Positions 11,940 to 24,197 of a stretch of 64,000 bases of DNA are shown here, piece after piece. The notes beneath the pieces were generated by a model. The model worked only from the letters and a program-made list of their open reading frames with translations. It did not search any database and was not told where the DNA came from. Positions within the stretch are counted from its first letter, which is position 1, and the number at the start of each line of letters is the position of its first letter. The translations under genes were made by a program, and so were the position numbers. Origin of the DNA: Lumnitzera littorea (lineage: Eukaryota > Streptophyta > Magnoliopsida > Myrtales > Combretaceae). Location of the stretch: positions 135,213,940 to 135,277,939 of the forward strand of contig JAMXBB010000001.1 of the NCBI GenBank assembly GCA_024138015.1. The letters run 5' to 3'.

Positions 11940-13353
11940 GCCGACCACTTTAGCGTTAAGGAGGACCATAAGTGTCAATCTCGTACCCGAAGATGAATAA
12001 AGGGAAAATCTTTTCCATATTGGATGCAAGGTGAATGAATCACTATACGCACTGATCATTGATAGTGGGAACTGCACTAATGTAGCCTTTGCATTTATGG
12101 TCTAGCAGTTAAAATTGTTGACCAAACCCTACCCAAAACCTTACAAGCTTCATTGGCTTAATGATAAGGGAGCACTATAGGTGAACAAGCAAGTGTCTGT
12201 GTTGATCTACATTGGTAAGTATTGAGATGAAGTGCTATGTGATGTGCTACCCCTGAGTGCATCACACATTCTACTTAGATATCTATAGATGCTTGATTGA
12301 GTTACTATGTATGATGGAAAGAGGAATACATGTTCCGTAGAGCATAGAGGCAAGAGGATGAAATTGAGTCCAATGACTGCTAAGCGGGTAAAGGTCATGC
12401 AGTCCCAACTTAGCCGAACCTTAAAGAAAGAGGCTTTAGTGATGACCTAAGCTAAGCTGAAAAGGGAGATGGAGCTCAAAGGATCGACTAACATGCTTGT
12501 CTGAAAGATTCTAGAGATGAGGCTTGAGGAGGAGTTACCTATTAAGGTAAAAACCTTACTAAAGGAATTTATCGACTTGTTTCTAAGGGAACTGCTGAAA
12601 GGTCTGCCCCCAATTCATAGCATCGAGCATGCAATAGACCTGTAGCCAGGAGCTATACTTCCAAACAAGCCTACCTATAGGCTGAATCCTGAACAGGCAG
12701 CCGAACTACATAAGCAAGTAGATGAGCTAATGGAGAAGGGGTATGTACATAAGTCCCTTAGGCCCTGTGCCGTTTGGGTCTTATTAGTGCTGAAGAAGAA
12801 TGGTTCTTAAAGGATGCATGTAGATAGCCGAACAATAAATCAAATCACTATTAAGTACATATATCCCATACCTAGTCTTGATGACATGCTAGATGAGTTA
12901 AGTAGAGCAAGAGTGTTTTCCAAGATCAGCCTCAAATCTAGATACCATCAAATCTGAATGTGTGATGGTGATGAGTGGAAGATCGCATTTAAGACACGAC
13001 ATGGTTTATATAAATGGCAATGGCTTGTAATGCCATTCAGACTGTCCAATGTGTTGAGCACATTTATGCACTTGATGAATCATGTACTTCGAGAATTATT
13101 AAGAAGGTTTGTAGTAGTTTATTTTGATGATATTTTAGTGTACAGCCCCGACTTAGAGACTCACCAAGAGCATCTCCGAAGAGTCCTTGCAAAACTCTAA
13201 GCTAAACAACTCTACGCCAATCTGAAGAAGTGTGACTTTTTTCGATCCAAGGTGATCTTCTTGGGGTTTGTTATGAGTAGAGGTGGCATTCGAGTCGATA
13301 ATGAGAAAATAAGAGCGATCATAGAATGGCCTAAGCCAACCTGATTAGAGACC
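11940..13353 (+). pseudogene. Protease and reverse transcriptase of the gypsy element, degraded
   Basis: This region reads in a different frame from gag. Protease is marked by LIIDSGNCTN, with the catalytic D-S-G starting at 12061. The RT begins near 12601 (GLPPIHSIEHAID) and runs through the KGYVHKSLRPCAVWVLL, SKISLKSRYHQI and VMPF blocks to the catalytic YFDD at 13120-13131 and FLGFVMSRGGI, ending at IEWPKPT. At least four in-frame stops interrupt RT, although the catalytic aspartates survive. Normally RNase H and integrase follow; here the 3' LTR follows directly. Confidence 0.9.
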
Positions 13354-13912
13354 TACCGCTTCTCGACCAGCAGTGTTATTAGGACCACAGATTAAGTGAA
13401 ACGCACATGCGATGTCCTTTCTAACATCTGTACTATCCTTTCTAATAAAGGATGTTCCTTTTTATACAATTTCATGCTTCCCCTATAAATTATTCTCCTT
13501 TCATTTAGAAAGAAGGGATCTATTTTTGTACTTTATGATTTACCCTGATTGGGTACTATAAATATTCACATAATGTAATAACCGCAATAGAATCATATAT
13601 ATAGAAGAACACATTGAACTTTTATTCCCTCTTGAGCTAAGTGTCCCTTTTTGCTTACTCTTGAACTATTCTTATCTAGCTCATTAAGTGTAGACTAGTG
13701 GCGAGTGACCTCCAGTCATACTTATGCATCATGTCAAATGTATCCTGAGCTCATGTGAGGCATTGGTGCATAATATCTATTGTCGGTGCACAAGAACCCT
13801 TGCTTATCCCTCAGCTATCATTTTACTCTTTAAGCCATCTTACGGCTTGGACCCACCCCCTTTGGTTATGCGTGATATTGGGTTCGTATGTTCATCTGCG
13901 GAATCCGTATCA
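13342..13912 (+). repeat. 3' LTR of the 9.8-13.9 kb gypsy element
   Basis: A 571-base partner of 9823-10400. It begins TGATTAGAGACC directly after the truncated RT and ends CCGTATCA. The missing RNase H, integrase and polypurine tract put the deletion breakpoint at about 13341, exactly at the LTR edge. Confidence 0.88.
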
Positions 13913-13961
13913 AGGACCATGCAAACACATCAACTTTGGCTCATAAGAAGTTGATCAAACT

Positions 13962-14700
13962 TTATCGAATATCTACTAATAAGGGTTTCCCTATCCTCGT
14001 TGTTTTCCCAAGGTCATCTCCCAAAGAAATTTTTTCAGTATCACTCTTAGCATTTTCTATGCCAATTGACTTACCTTCCGAATAAGCTTTAACTTGAAAT
14101 ACTTCTTCTAGTCTTAAGGCCCTTATGTACAAGGACCTTATCAATTGTTGATCCCCTTTACACATGTTAACTCCCATGGGAGTAAGGAACTTGGCTTTGA
14201 GATGTGTAGTTAAAGGGATAATGCCGAATAAATGCTGACATAGCCATCCCATTATCATATTGTATGGGAACCAACATTTGACAATGAGGAAGTCCACTTT
14301 ATCCTCTGTAACATGCTCGTCATCGCCGATCTGTATCAACAAAGAAATCACTCCGACTACTTAGACCGGTTGATTGTTAAAGGCATACAGATCGTACTTA
14401 TAAGAACTTTGCTATGCTTTGATCTTAAGTCTCATCTAGTTGAACACATGATGAAAAATGATATCTATCGAACTTCTTATGTCAACAAGAATCTTCTTGA
14501 CCTCGAAGTTGGTTACTCTTACACTGATAACAAGTATGTCATCATGCAGCCTTTAAATGCCCTCAAAATCTTCTTCGACGAAAGAAATTATGTTATCAAT
14601 CCTGACGTTCTTGTCTTGGGTGTTATAAATGTAATTTTTGGCATTTGTCAGGCTTGAAGAGCTTGACTGGCTTATAGTAGGTCCGCCGACAATGGTATTG
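13962..14700 (-). pseudogene. Tat-like gypsy protease region
   Basis: The minus strand reads NEVINTIVGGPTYSK (the typical Tat linker before protease), then DDILVISVRV, KKILVDIRSSIDIIF (the protease active site, with the usual D-S-G changed to D-I-R), and VDFLIVKCWFPYNMIMGW, ending GVNMCKGDQQL. The last 129 codons (14351-13962) are open; the earlier part has stops. The changed active site means no protease function. The C-terminal side faces the inserted element. Confidence 0.85.
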
Positions 14701-14849
14701 ATTACTTCGTTGGGTGCTCTACTAGGATTCGCATCCCTTACATCTCTTCCAGCTACAATTAGCCCAGTGTCAATCTCCTATTCCTCACGTCTCTTCTGGG
14801 ATGGTCTCTCGATACTCTCGACATCATGCGCTAGGAATTTTTGCAAATG

Positions 14850-16140
14850 CCCACATTAAATCACGTCTTCAATCACATTCTTGAGTTAGATGCACTCATC
14901 TATGTTGTAACATTTGTCGCGAAGGAAATTATAGTACTTATTGGAATTTCTTCTTAAGGGATTTTGTCTCATTCTTTCTAACCATTGTAGAATGCCTCTC
15001 TGCTCACATACCTCCATCAGTATGTCTGAAATTGGACGATTGATAGGTGTATGAGATGAAAATGTTGGAATCCTTGGCCTCTTTCTCTTGGTGTTCAAAC
15101 TTTGATCATCATCTGTACTGAGTGTCCTTTGCACTTTTTCTCTTATCATTTTTTCTATCTCCTCTCTTTTGATCAGCTTCTCACCAAGCCTTTATGTTAT
15201 CCTCCTGAAAAATGTATAAGGTGGCTTTAGCCTTGAACTTGTCGAAAGTTTTCGGCTTGTTCTTTGCGAGAGACTTGAAAAAGTCTCCATAGGGCTTAAC
15301 TCCATCAATTACGACATTAAGGGCCACACTCATATCCAATTCTGAGATTTGAACCATTTTGGCTATAAACCTAGCCAGGTAGTCTCTAATCGACTCATTT
15401 AATCTTTGTTTAATTGTGTTAAGGATTGAAGAGTCTTTAATAAGAGGTTTGCTTGTAAGGAATTATTGAAAAAACACTTCTGCTAATTCGTCAAAACAAG
15501 AAATGGTGTTTGGTTTCAAGTGTTTGAACCATGTGCTAGCTGCATTCCTCAAAGTTAAAGGAAAAGCTTAATAGGCTACTACATCACTTAAACCATGCAG
15601 CTTGGCCAATGTACGGTAATACTCCAAGTAGTCTTTGGGGTCCTTTGTCCCGTCATAAGTTTCAAACTATGGCAGCTTGATGTGCCGAGGTATCACTTCT
15701 TCTAAAATCTCGGGAAAAAAATGACTTTTCTTAATTTGGAATTACTTACTTATTGCAATAAAGGTGCTAACATACGAGGCTCCCACATGGTGTACCTACT
15801 ATGGTTACCTGCCTTTGTCATTTTTTTTTAAAGCAGGAGTTGAGGGTCCCATTGCAATCTCAACTTGCTTTTTTGGTAACTCCGGTGAATAAATTGAATT
15901 GTCGATATTATTGGCATCGTAGTCGCCTCGATCTTTGTTCTGATTTGGATAAATACTATTATGAAGGACGTTAAGGATCTGTTCGTCTTTTTTATTTAAC
16001 TCCAAGTTTTCCTTGGCCAAATTAAGGCAAAGTTGCTTGAGTCTAACCAGTTGTTACTCATCATTATGCCAACTCCCCCCCTTCAACGTGTTAAGAGGAA
16101 GTGCCAAAACTTGCACTCTTAGTCATTTTAGTTTTAGCCA
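14850..16140 (-). pseudogene. Tat-like gypsy gag
   Basis: From an ATG near 16137 the minus strand carries a degraded Gag: charged N-terminal stretches, then FETYDGTKDPKDYLEYYRTL, LTLRNAASTWFKHL, QRLNESIRDYLARF and KTFDKFKAKATLYI. After a break comes the open stretch 15149-14886 ending KYYNFLRDKCYNIDECI, which corresponds to the CxFHxxxGHxxEEC zinc-binding region with the histidine positions lost. The order and wording fit Tat-lineage Gag. Multiple stops make it non-functional. Confidence 0.85.
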
Positions 16141-16251
16141 TGTGAGTATGTTTAGGGAAAAATGGATGGTACCAAATGTTGTTGGTGATTTTTTGAAGTT
16201 GGAAATGTCCTACAAAGACAAGAAAATTACTTAGTACCAGGGTTGGTTCAG

Positions 16252-16693
16252 TGTAGCCACTCCAATGCCTAAGTTAGTAAGCAAGAATCAAGAAAGTAAA
16301 GTACATGGTTATGAGTTAGCAGATGTCCTTATAGAGTTTCTTTCTCTTATTTATAGAGGATTTATCGTATCCAAAGTAGCAGTTATCAAAATAAACTGTT
16401 AGGACACGTGGAAGCCTCTTGATTAAACACCTTCCCTAAAATGTAAAGAAAGTAGGCAGTTATGTAATGTAACTGTGTTTGCAATAACTATTCACGCCAT
16501 GAACTAGAATTCAAATCAAGAATAGATCTATGTTACTCGAAGGAATGCTGAAAATGTCTTGAGAATATGGATTACTCGGCAAGGTGCTAAGAATATGGAT
16601 TACTCGACCTGTCGGCAACCAAATGGACGAGTAAGTTAAGCTTTTAGCTGTCAATGCTTACTAGGCTAAGTGGACGAAAACTAACTATCAACA
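16252..16693 (-). repeat. LTR of the minus-strand Tat-like element
   Basis: Read on the minus strand, the segment starts TGTTGATAG at 16693 and ends GGCTACA at 16252, a TGT...ACA pair, 442 bases long. It contains a TATA-like CTCTATAAATAAGAG at about 16361-16346, roughly 100 bases before the end. The gag start follows about 110 bases downstream. The ends are inferred from these features because no partner LTR is present. A 27-base direct repeat (GAGAATATGGATTACTCG-type) lies at about 16560-16600. Confidence 0.6.
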
Positions 16694-17157
16694 ATAGGCA
16701 ATTTCTAGTCATTTTTTTTTTTTCATCTACATTATGAAACTATTAGTAGTAAGTTTCAAGAAAAAATAAAAATAAAAAAGACAGAAAGAACCATATAACA
16801 TAAATTAAAATATGAATTGCATTGAGGTGCTAGAAGGTAAATAACTATCTAACTTAACTACCGAAATTTTCCGTTAAAAGTACAATCAGAGCATGGAATC
16901 CAAAATTAAGAAAAAAGAAAATATTAATTTTTTTTATTGAAACCCTAATTGTTAATTGTTTTACTAAATGAAAACACCATATCTTTATTTTTGTGTTTAC
17001 CATTGTATTTTCAATGAGAAAGAAATTTTATTTGAAATTGGATATTAAAAGACCAAATGATTAATTGTAAAGTATCATAAAGTAAACATAATCAAAGAAG
17101 CAGTATCTTCTATGAGATTAAAGGACAACGATATGATATAGATGGAAATAACTCTTG
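16694..17157. other. AT-rich spacer, nothing recognised
   Basis: Mixed A- and T-rich sequence with short homopolymer runs lies between the gypsy LTR and the first R1 unit. I see no coding frame, repeat boundary or RNA gene. Confidence 0.5.
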
Positions 17158-17162
17158 GGTTA

Positions 17163-20100
17163 TATAAGTCCAGCAATCTAGTGTTTAGGGTTTGATCCAT
17201 AAAGTTTAAGGCAATTGAATAAATTGTCTGACCAAGCCCAAATTTTATGCCAAGAATATTAGTAAAAGCGATCTTATGAATTTGAATTTAGGAAAATAAT
17301 TAATTATTATAATATTGAATTATATGTATATTATCTATTATTTATCGGAAACTCATAAAATGAGTTAGGATAATTAACGAATCGATAGAGATAAATTATA
17401 TGTACACTAAAAATCATAAAATGATATAAATAATAGTTAAGAGTATTTGATTATACTATATATGTATTTATATGTAAGTAAAAATACGTAAAATTACTTA
17501 AAATACTCGAAATATGCTAAAATAATGCTAATTAATTAAAAGAAATTCATCAAAATAAGGAAAAATTAGAAAAAAAATGTGGAAATGGGGCGTGACAAAC
17601 AAGAATTGAAGAAAGAAAAGCAACAAATAAAATTTAACCAAATTTAATATAAAAAAAAAAAAGAAATAAGGGACATTTGTCACTTTAGAAATTAAAGAAA
17701 ACCCTAAACCAGCCCTATAAATTTGAAAAGCTTTTTCTATAATTCATTTAGACATGTTAGGAGTTCAGGAAAATTAGAGCAAAATCAAGAAGAGATAAAA
17801 GAGAATTTTTACAAAAAATAAAATAGAAAATTAGTGTACAAATAGGGGCTATAAGATGAACCCACACTTGATGAGTACTTAGGAGTAAATGACTACTACC
17901 ACCAGATAGTGGTGGTAGCACCTAAGCTAGCCAACAAGGCCTTAGTAGCTAGAGCAACCAATGTTGGTAAGCCTGATTATCCCTTTGATTTTACTTTATT
18001 TATTAAAAATATTAAATAATCTTGAAAAATTATGAAATTTAGTATTTGAAAATATTTTTGTATGTAGATTTAAGGAAAATTTTCAGTTTGATTAATTTAT
18101 GTTTGGAAATATACTATCCTTAAAAAATCCTGCAAAATCGAGTTTTGTTCGATTTAGAAAAAAAATGACCTTAAGAGTATAGTTTGTATAGTTTTGAGCT
18201 CAAAATTTTTATATACACTATTTAGAGTATTTAAAGTAGTGCTATGAAGAGATTTTTTAAAAATCTATTTTTGAAATTTTTAGATAATTTTTAGGCCTTA
18301 AAATGATATATAAAATAGGTGATTTTAGGCTAATTGAGTAATTAAATAGATAATTACTGATTTAGTGTATAATTAAGTATTTTAGGATGTTAAATTTTGT
18401 TGTAGTGTGATAATTGTTGTATTTAGGTTGTTAGATGTAATTATTAGGTATATTATGTAGTATATATGTAATAAATAAAATGGTATATTTAAAGTTAATT
18501 TTGTAATTTAGGGTAATTAGGTATAAAATTTTGATTTAAGATTTAATTAAACATTCAATATGTTATTGGATGATGAAGGGTGATATATATAGTGTTAGAA
18601 GTGTTAGATATGTGATTTAGGAGTGAATTATGCAATAACACATAATATGTAAATATAAGAAATTAATGAGTAAAAAATATTATATCAAAATTGATAATAT
18701 TATAATAATATCAATATAAAATAAATGTAATATGAAATATAAATTTATATAATTATATGAAAAATGTAATTTTTTTTTCACATCGAGAGCAAACTTGATA
18801 ACTAAATTAAGATTTATGGTGTACTGTACAGACTAAAATATTAGTTAGAGACCAAATATGATATTTAGGATACTCGATTATAATATGATTAATTTCATAT
18901 TATAGTTTGGAATAAGTTTTAGGGTTCCTGTATAACCCATAATTAGAGATTGAATTAAAACCTAATTTAAAAACCAATTCGAAGACTGAACCTAAACCTA
19001 GCTTAAATTAAGAATAATTGTAAGAGACTTAAAAATCTAAATAATTAGGTATAATAAAACCCTAAACTAAAGATAACAATAAGAATTTCATAACAAAACC
19101 TATCTATAGTAATTATGTGAAAACTAAAACAACATTTGTATTATAAGGATTACTAGCAATGGCTTATGCGATTCACATTTTGAGTGACCAAGCAAGGAGT
19201 CTAGGTAAGTTAAGATTAATACATTACTATATTTTGGAGTACTAAGTTATAGTACCTAGAGGCTTCAAATTGTATTTGGTTGTGTTTGCTAAATAGTTTA
19301 TTGTGTGTATGCTTGTATGTATGTGTTTATAGATGTAGTTATATGATTCTGGTTGATATTCTGTATTGAAATTCATGTATTCTATGTAAAATAATTGAAC
19401 ACCATAAACTGGACCTAACTAAATATATAACTCGTAATTCTAAATCGAACCTATATAGCAACCCATTAGGAGAAACATTAGGGTTATGTGGCCAAATACC
19501 AACCCCTTCCAAAGGAATATTGTTGGATAGCATAATGGGTTTTTTCTTCATCCTTAGTCGAACTAAGTAATAAATGAGGAAGTCATGGTAAGGGTGAAAT
19601 CAATGGTTCAAAGATAGTCATGGGAAGAGCGGCATTTCCTTTACATAAGCTTAGGTTTGGTTGTAAGCTATTCCATAACATGGAAACTCCTCAACCCGAA
19701 TTAGAACGGGTGTAATTTCTCTAATCTAACGATGAACCAAACAATGTCGTGTAATGGCATCATTTGCTTATACATGCATTGAATCTAATTAATTTAATTA
19801 ATAACCTTATTTATGCTTAATATATAGTTTTAAGTCTCCATCCCAACTTACTAAGTTGTTAATTACTTACATCCCTATAGATATTGTTGAAAATACTAGC
19901 TAAGAAGCAGTCATATAACTACCCTAAAGCTAGCAATTGCTAGATCTTAAGGAGTGAGGATAAAAACTTAAGGATTAATTATACTCTCAAGTTTAGATTT
20001 TATCTTTATAGCTTTTAATATTAATTTATGTATTATTCCAGTAGATTATGGTTAGGCTACTAAATCTTATAAACATACTTAGATTATTTTTGTGTAAATA

Positions 20101-20280
20101 TGTACTTTTCATAATTTAATAAGAAAAAAACATGTTTATTTATAAACTATTTACTTTAAAGCAAGTTAATCATAGATGTCTTGTGTAAAACAAATCTAAG
20201 ATAGCAACTGAAATGTCAACTTATATCCTAGAACGGTTTGCATGATAAGATTGTTATGACTGCCGTTTTGGGACGTAATA
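17163..20280 (+). mobile_element. R1 copy 1, solo-LTR-like unit, 3.1 kb
   Basis: A noncoding AT-rich unit homologous along its length to 54950-58368. Shared anchors include TGAATTTGAATTTA-GAAAATAA, AGAGATAAATTATATG, a GTGGTGGTAGCACC-like block near 17905, AGCAACCCATTAGG near 19456 and TAGTCGAACTAAGTAA near 19556. It starts TATAAGTCC and ends GGGACGTAATA, decayed forms of TGT...CC and GGGGCGTGACA. Flanks GGTTA (17158-17162) and AGTTA (20281-20285) agree at four of five bases, fitting a decayed TSD. No internal LTR pair, PBS or protein is visible, so a solo LTR of a large element is most likely. Confidence 0.75.
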
Positions 20281-20319
20281 AGTTATTATTGATATCAAAT
20301 GAAGAGCTGGTGTTGACAG

Positions 20320-23300
20320 TGTAATGCCCTAAAAGGGGGCCTAGTAGTTTTATCTAAAATCTTCATATCATGTATGCACCCATAATATAAAGATCATCTT
20401 GCAAGTTAAAGGCTACAAGGCTCTAACTGGTAAGTTTCTAAGAGTGCTTATTTAATTTACATACATTTGCTTAACTATATATATATATATATACAAGTAA
20501 TTCAACAATCCATTGTCACTAGATCGTAAAGAGTTGGAATCACCTACTAAACAATAAGATGAGATAATTAAACTTTTACAACATTAAGAGTTACTAAATA
20601 TTATAAAGATCCAACTTAATTAATACAACCCACTAAAGTAATCTTATCCGTCTAATCTAGTTGCTATAGGAACACTTTACACTCTTATCTGAGCTCATTC
20701 CCAGTTTTTGGTTACTTACAAAAAGGAACTGTTAGGGGCGGGGCGAGTAGGGGGTGAGCATACCACTAGTGAGTTTATCTATCGCCACTACTATACAAAT
20801 AAATTATCAAGCATTATTAACAAACATGTAGTTTAGCTATATACAAAATGAATGTACACGCGATGAATATAAGCAATACATCCATGGGGTTTTAGAACCA
20901 TGGAAGATATGGATTTGCATCATCTACACATCGACTATCCCCCATACTTAACTGCATGGGGCACCTCACCTTAGCCACATAAGGCTGACTATAGGTATCG
21001 TCCTAACAAATGGAAATCAACTATTACACTAGTCGAGAATACCATACTAGTCAATTCAGTAAACCCCATCTAGGGTTATCTACTATACGCTATCAACAAT
21101 CAACTCAACGCCGTATGGGCTAAATCATGCGAGTCCTAACTCAGGCTACTCACTATCAATTAATTAAAGATGATCTACTAGCTTTGCCTCAACAAGTAAA
21201 CTGTCACAAGAGACTGCTATGAGTACTCACTATGTTGATAAATCTTTCTTTAATTGTAAAGCATTTCAAAAATGCATTTTAGTAAATTTTTTAGAAAACT
21301 CGACAAAGCTATAGATATCACAATCCACAATTAATGGAACACAGACATGTGATAGGTATATCAGGTTATTTTAGCTAAATATTTAAACTTACCAATTTTA
21401 ATAAGGCGATCATATGGATGTTAGCATACAAAACAACCTGCCATTCAATAGACAAGCAAGGGTAAGCAATAGAACATCAAGTAATTATCAAACACAAGCA
21501 AGTAGCATTTCATCGAAACTCCCTCTCTTGGCTTGCTTGCCTACCTGTCTTGAACTTTGGGGGTCCTAAATTAGAAATTAAGCTACCTAAAACATAATAA
21601 TAATGTCTATGTAAGTAACTACAAGAGGGTTTTTTTAAGAGCCTAAAAGTTTACCCAATTACTGAAACTCACCCTAATCCTCGAGTAAGGTTAAAACTTG
21701 TTTTCGATCTAAATTTTTTATTTTAAGTCCTTTTCTCTCATTCTTATAGTCAATTTCATAAGATTTTGAATGTTCTTTCATTTGGTGAAGTCCTTTTAAG
21801 GTGTTTAGATTTGTGACAATTCAATTTAAGCCAAAAAAATTCGTTAGTCAATGGTATTGGTTTGACTACTTCAGGATTTTGGCCTAAATTTGGTCTTTGG
21901 ACTTAATTTTGGGTGTTGGGCCTTACACTTGACCTTTTGGGCCTTTATTTAGATATTTTAAGTTTCAGTTCCTGATTAAATTTCATAACTTTTAATTTGG
22001 CACCTAATGTTATTCTTGTAGGCCTAAATAGGCCCTTTTTATTAGTTTAAGGCCTTAACTTACTAAGGGGTCTATAAGAGATGTCTTGAATAGGCCTTAG
22101 GGTTTAATAAGCCTTTTGAATATCTTTCTTTGATTCTTTTTAAGTTAGGTTCAGATCTGGTCATGTATTATTTAGGCTTATATTTTAGTTTTCTTAAGGC
22201 TCTTTAGGCTCATTTTGCAATTTTAGGCCTTAGGCCCAATTTTGCTTACCTTTTTAGACTTAAGCCTATAATTGGCCTTAAGCTTAGTCCACTTTTCACA
22301 AAGTTATAGATCTAGTGGGAATGAAGATATGATAATGATTCTTCTACTTTTCTTCAATTTATCATCGTACTACAACTTATGTGCTTCTTAAGTTATATGT
22401 AACATGTTTACTATACTTAAAATTTAAGAAAATGCGCATGTATAGGCATGTAAACATGGTAAATAAAGGTGGCATTTTAATAATTTTTTCCTTAGTTTTT
22501 AAGCTTAGGAATCATGCTTGTAAACTTAAACTAAAAGGAAAGTTGAAAAGATGTAAGTTTACCTCGATGGAAATTCAAAGGGTCTCATTTCACTTCATTT
22601 TTGGAAAATGAAAGGAACTCCTTTAGTAAAAGACGTTTGTTGGCAAGAAAGGGGGATGAAAGAGGATTCAAATGCAAGTGGTTTGTGTTGTTTGGAGGTG
22701 GTGGTGGAGAGTTACAGCTTGGGGCGTTTAGGTGCTTAGCTAGGTCTGAGAAGCTTACTCTTGTTTCCTTCCTTCTTGTTTTTCTTTTGTTTTTGAATTG
22801 TACATTTAAAGAGTGTTTCTAGGGTTTATTCTAAGAAAGAAGATGAAGGAAAATGTAGATGGAGGGGTCAAAAAGAGGTTGATTATGAGTGGGTATGGTG
22901 AGGAGCAAATCCCTTCCATTTTTGGTTATATAGTACAAGCACAAGTAGAGACCAATTTGCTTTTTATGATTTTTGCCAATTGTGGCAATGGTTTGTTTAC
23001 TAAAAGTGAGTGGTCTCATGTTTTCCCAATTAATTATCTTATCCTATATAGTTAATTGAGATTATCTTTATCTAATTATGATGCTTAAATGCATATAGAT
23101 TATTAGAATGTAATTTAAGCTTACGATTCTAATTACTAGTGTAGATGACCATAGTTAGACATAGTTTAGGGTTTTTCATATTTAATTATGTTAATCAAGC
23201 CCATTGGATCATTTTTATCAAATAAATTTAGGATTTCTAAGGGTTGGAATCGATTATCGCTAATCAATTACGATTTCAAAAGGCAAATTAGGGCTGTTCT

Positions 23301-23920
23301 AGCAATTTAATGAATTATTAGTAATTAGCTAATAATGTGGCTATATAATTAGTGTTTATTAATTAAATTAGGGCTTTTGACACTAAATTATAGTTTCTAA
23401 TTCGTTTTAAGGTTTCTCTCGATAAGGTTTTATGAGGGTTTGAGAGCTTTGAAGGTACGCTTACAATTTTAACATTATTTTTAGAGAAAATGTATCATTT
23501 GGGGTAAATTAATAATCCCATTAATTTATTACCTTTTGACTTAATTTGATTGATCATTACCATTTGTAGATATCTCCTACCATTTGTTATCGACTTTATG
23601 TGATTTACATAATTCAAATAAAATGTTTCAATTTAGGGTTTTCGTTGCGTTCTAAGTTTAATCTAAGGTTTTACAACTCTAGGATTTGGGTTTATTCAAT
23701 TCAAATTTTTAATTTATGGTCATGTGTACTTGGGTTTAGAGTCTTTGTACACTATTAGGGTTCATAAAACTTTATCTCGAAGGTTTCTTGAGTTTATTTT
23801 TAAGGCTTCGATTTAAAATTTTCTTGATTTTAGTTTCCTTGGTCTAATTGAGTCTAAGGAATACCATTGGTTCTTCGAATTCGATTCTAAGTCTAAAACA
23901 TAAAATATACGGGGTTTACA
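20320..23920. mobile_element. 3.6 kb solo-LTR-like unit with TSD GACAG
   Basis: The unit begins TGTAATGCCC and ends GGGGTTTACA, giving imperfect inverted termini TGTAA-CCCC. It is flanked by the identical 5-mer GACAG at 20315-20319 and 23921-23925. TG...CA ends plus a 5-bp duplication are the hallmark of LTR integration. I find no direct LTR pair, PBS, polypurine tract or pol protein inside, only short open frames at 22381-23055 with no recognisable domains. A solo LTR of a very large-LTR element is therefore favoured over a complete non-autonomous element. A GC-richer patch (GGGGCGGGGCGAG) lies near 20735. Confidence 0.8.
20476..20492. repeat. TA microsatellite
   Basis: About eight TA dinucleotides inside the 3.6 kb solo-LTR-like unit. 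Confidence 0.9.
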
Positions 23921-24197
23921 GACAGTTCATAGTCCCAAAGAAATTAGCAAAGCTTGAGACAAAAAAAATAAAAAAAGAAAGAAAGAAAGAAAAGTCTTTT
24001 ATAGGAATCTAATCTTGGCATGTTTAAAAAGAGGTGAAACTATCTAAAGAAAGAAGAAAATGATTTAGCATTTAGAGAATTGTATAAGAGAGGGAGAAGA
24101 GAGAAAGAAGGTATACCATCAAGTTACCATGAAGCCTCGTTAAAATAGCTAGTAATTATCGAAAGGTGGCTTTAATTCATGGGTAACATGTAGAATA

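Larger units (their letters stand above)
9823..13912 (+). mobile_element. Ty3/gypsy retrotransposon, internally deleted
   Basis: Two direct LTRs (9823-10400 and 13342-13912) enclose a degenerate initiator-Met PBS, gag, protease and reverse transcriptase on the plus strand. Reading stops at the end of RT (IIEWPKPT) and the 3' LTR begins immediately, so RNase H, integrase and the polypurine tract are deleted. The RT and protease style suggests a chromovirus-like Ty3 lineage, but no chromodomain remains to prove it. The LTRs differ at about 20 sites in a 150-base stretch compared by eye, mostly transitions, so the insertion is old. I could not identify a clean target-site duplication (flanks AGACC and AGGAC). 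The element sits between minus-strand gypsy fragments. Confidence 0.9.
13913..16693 (-). mobile_element. Tat-like gypsy element, 5' part only
   Basis: On the minus strand, in order from the right, lie an LTR (16693-16252), gag (about 16140-14850) and protease (about 14700-13962). Reading then stops at the inserted plus-strand element. A same-strand RNase H fragment lies beyond it at 9527-9120, with no reverse transcriptase in between. The simplest reading is one minus-strand element split by the insertion and also deleted for RT. The link is inferred, because the two parts cannot be joined by sequence identity here. No left-hand LTR partner is seen. Confidence 0.75.

Noticed and set aside
13724..14085. 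Plus-strand open stretches of 60-76 codons
   Set aside because: They fall in the 3' LTR and antisense to the Tat-like protease; no domain.
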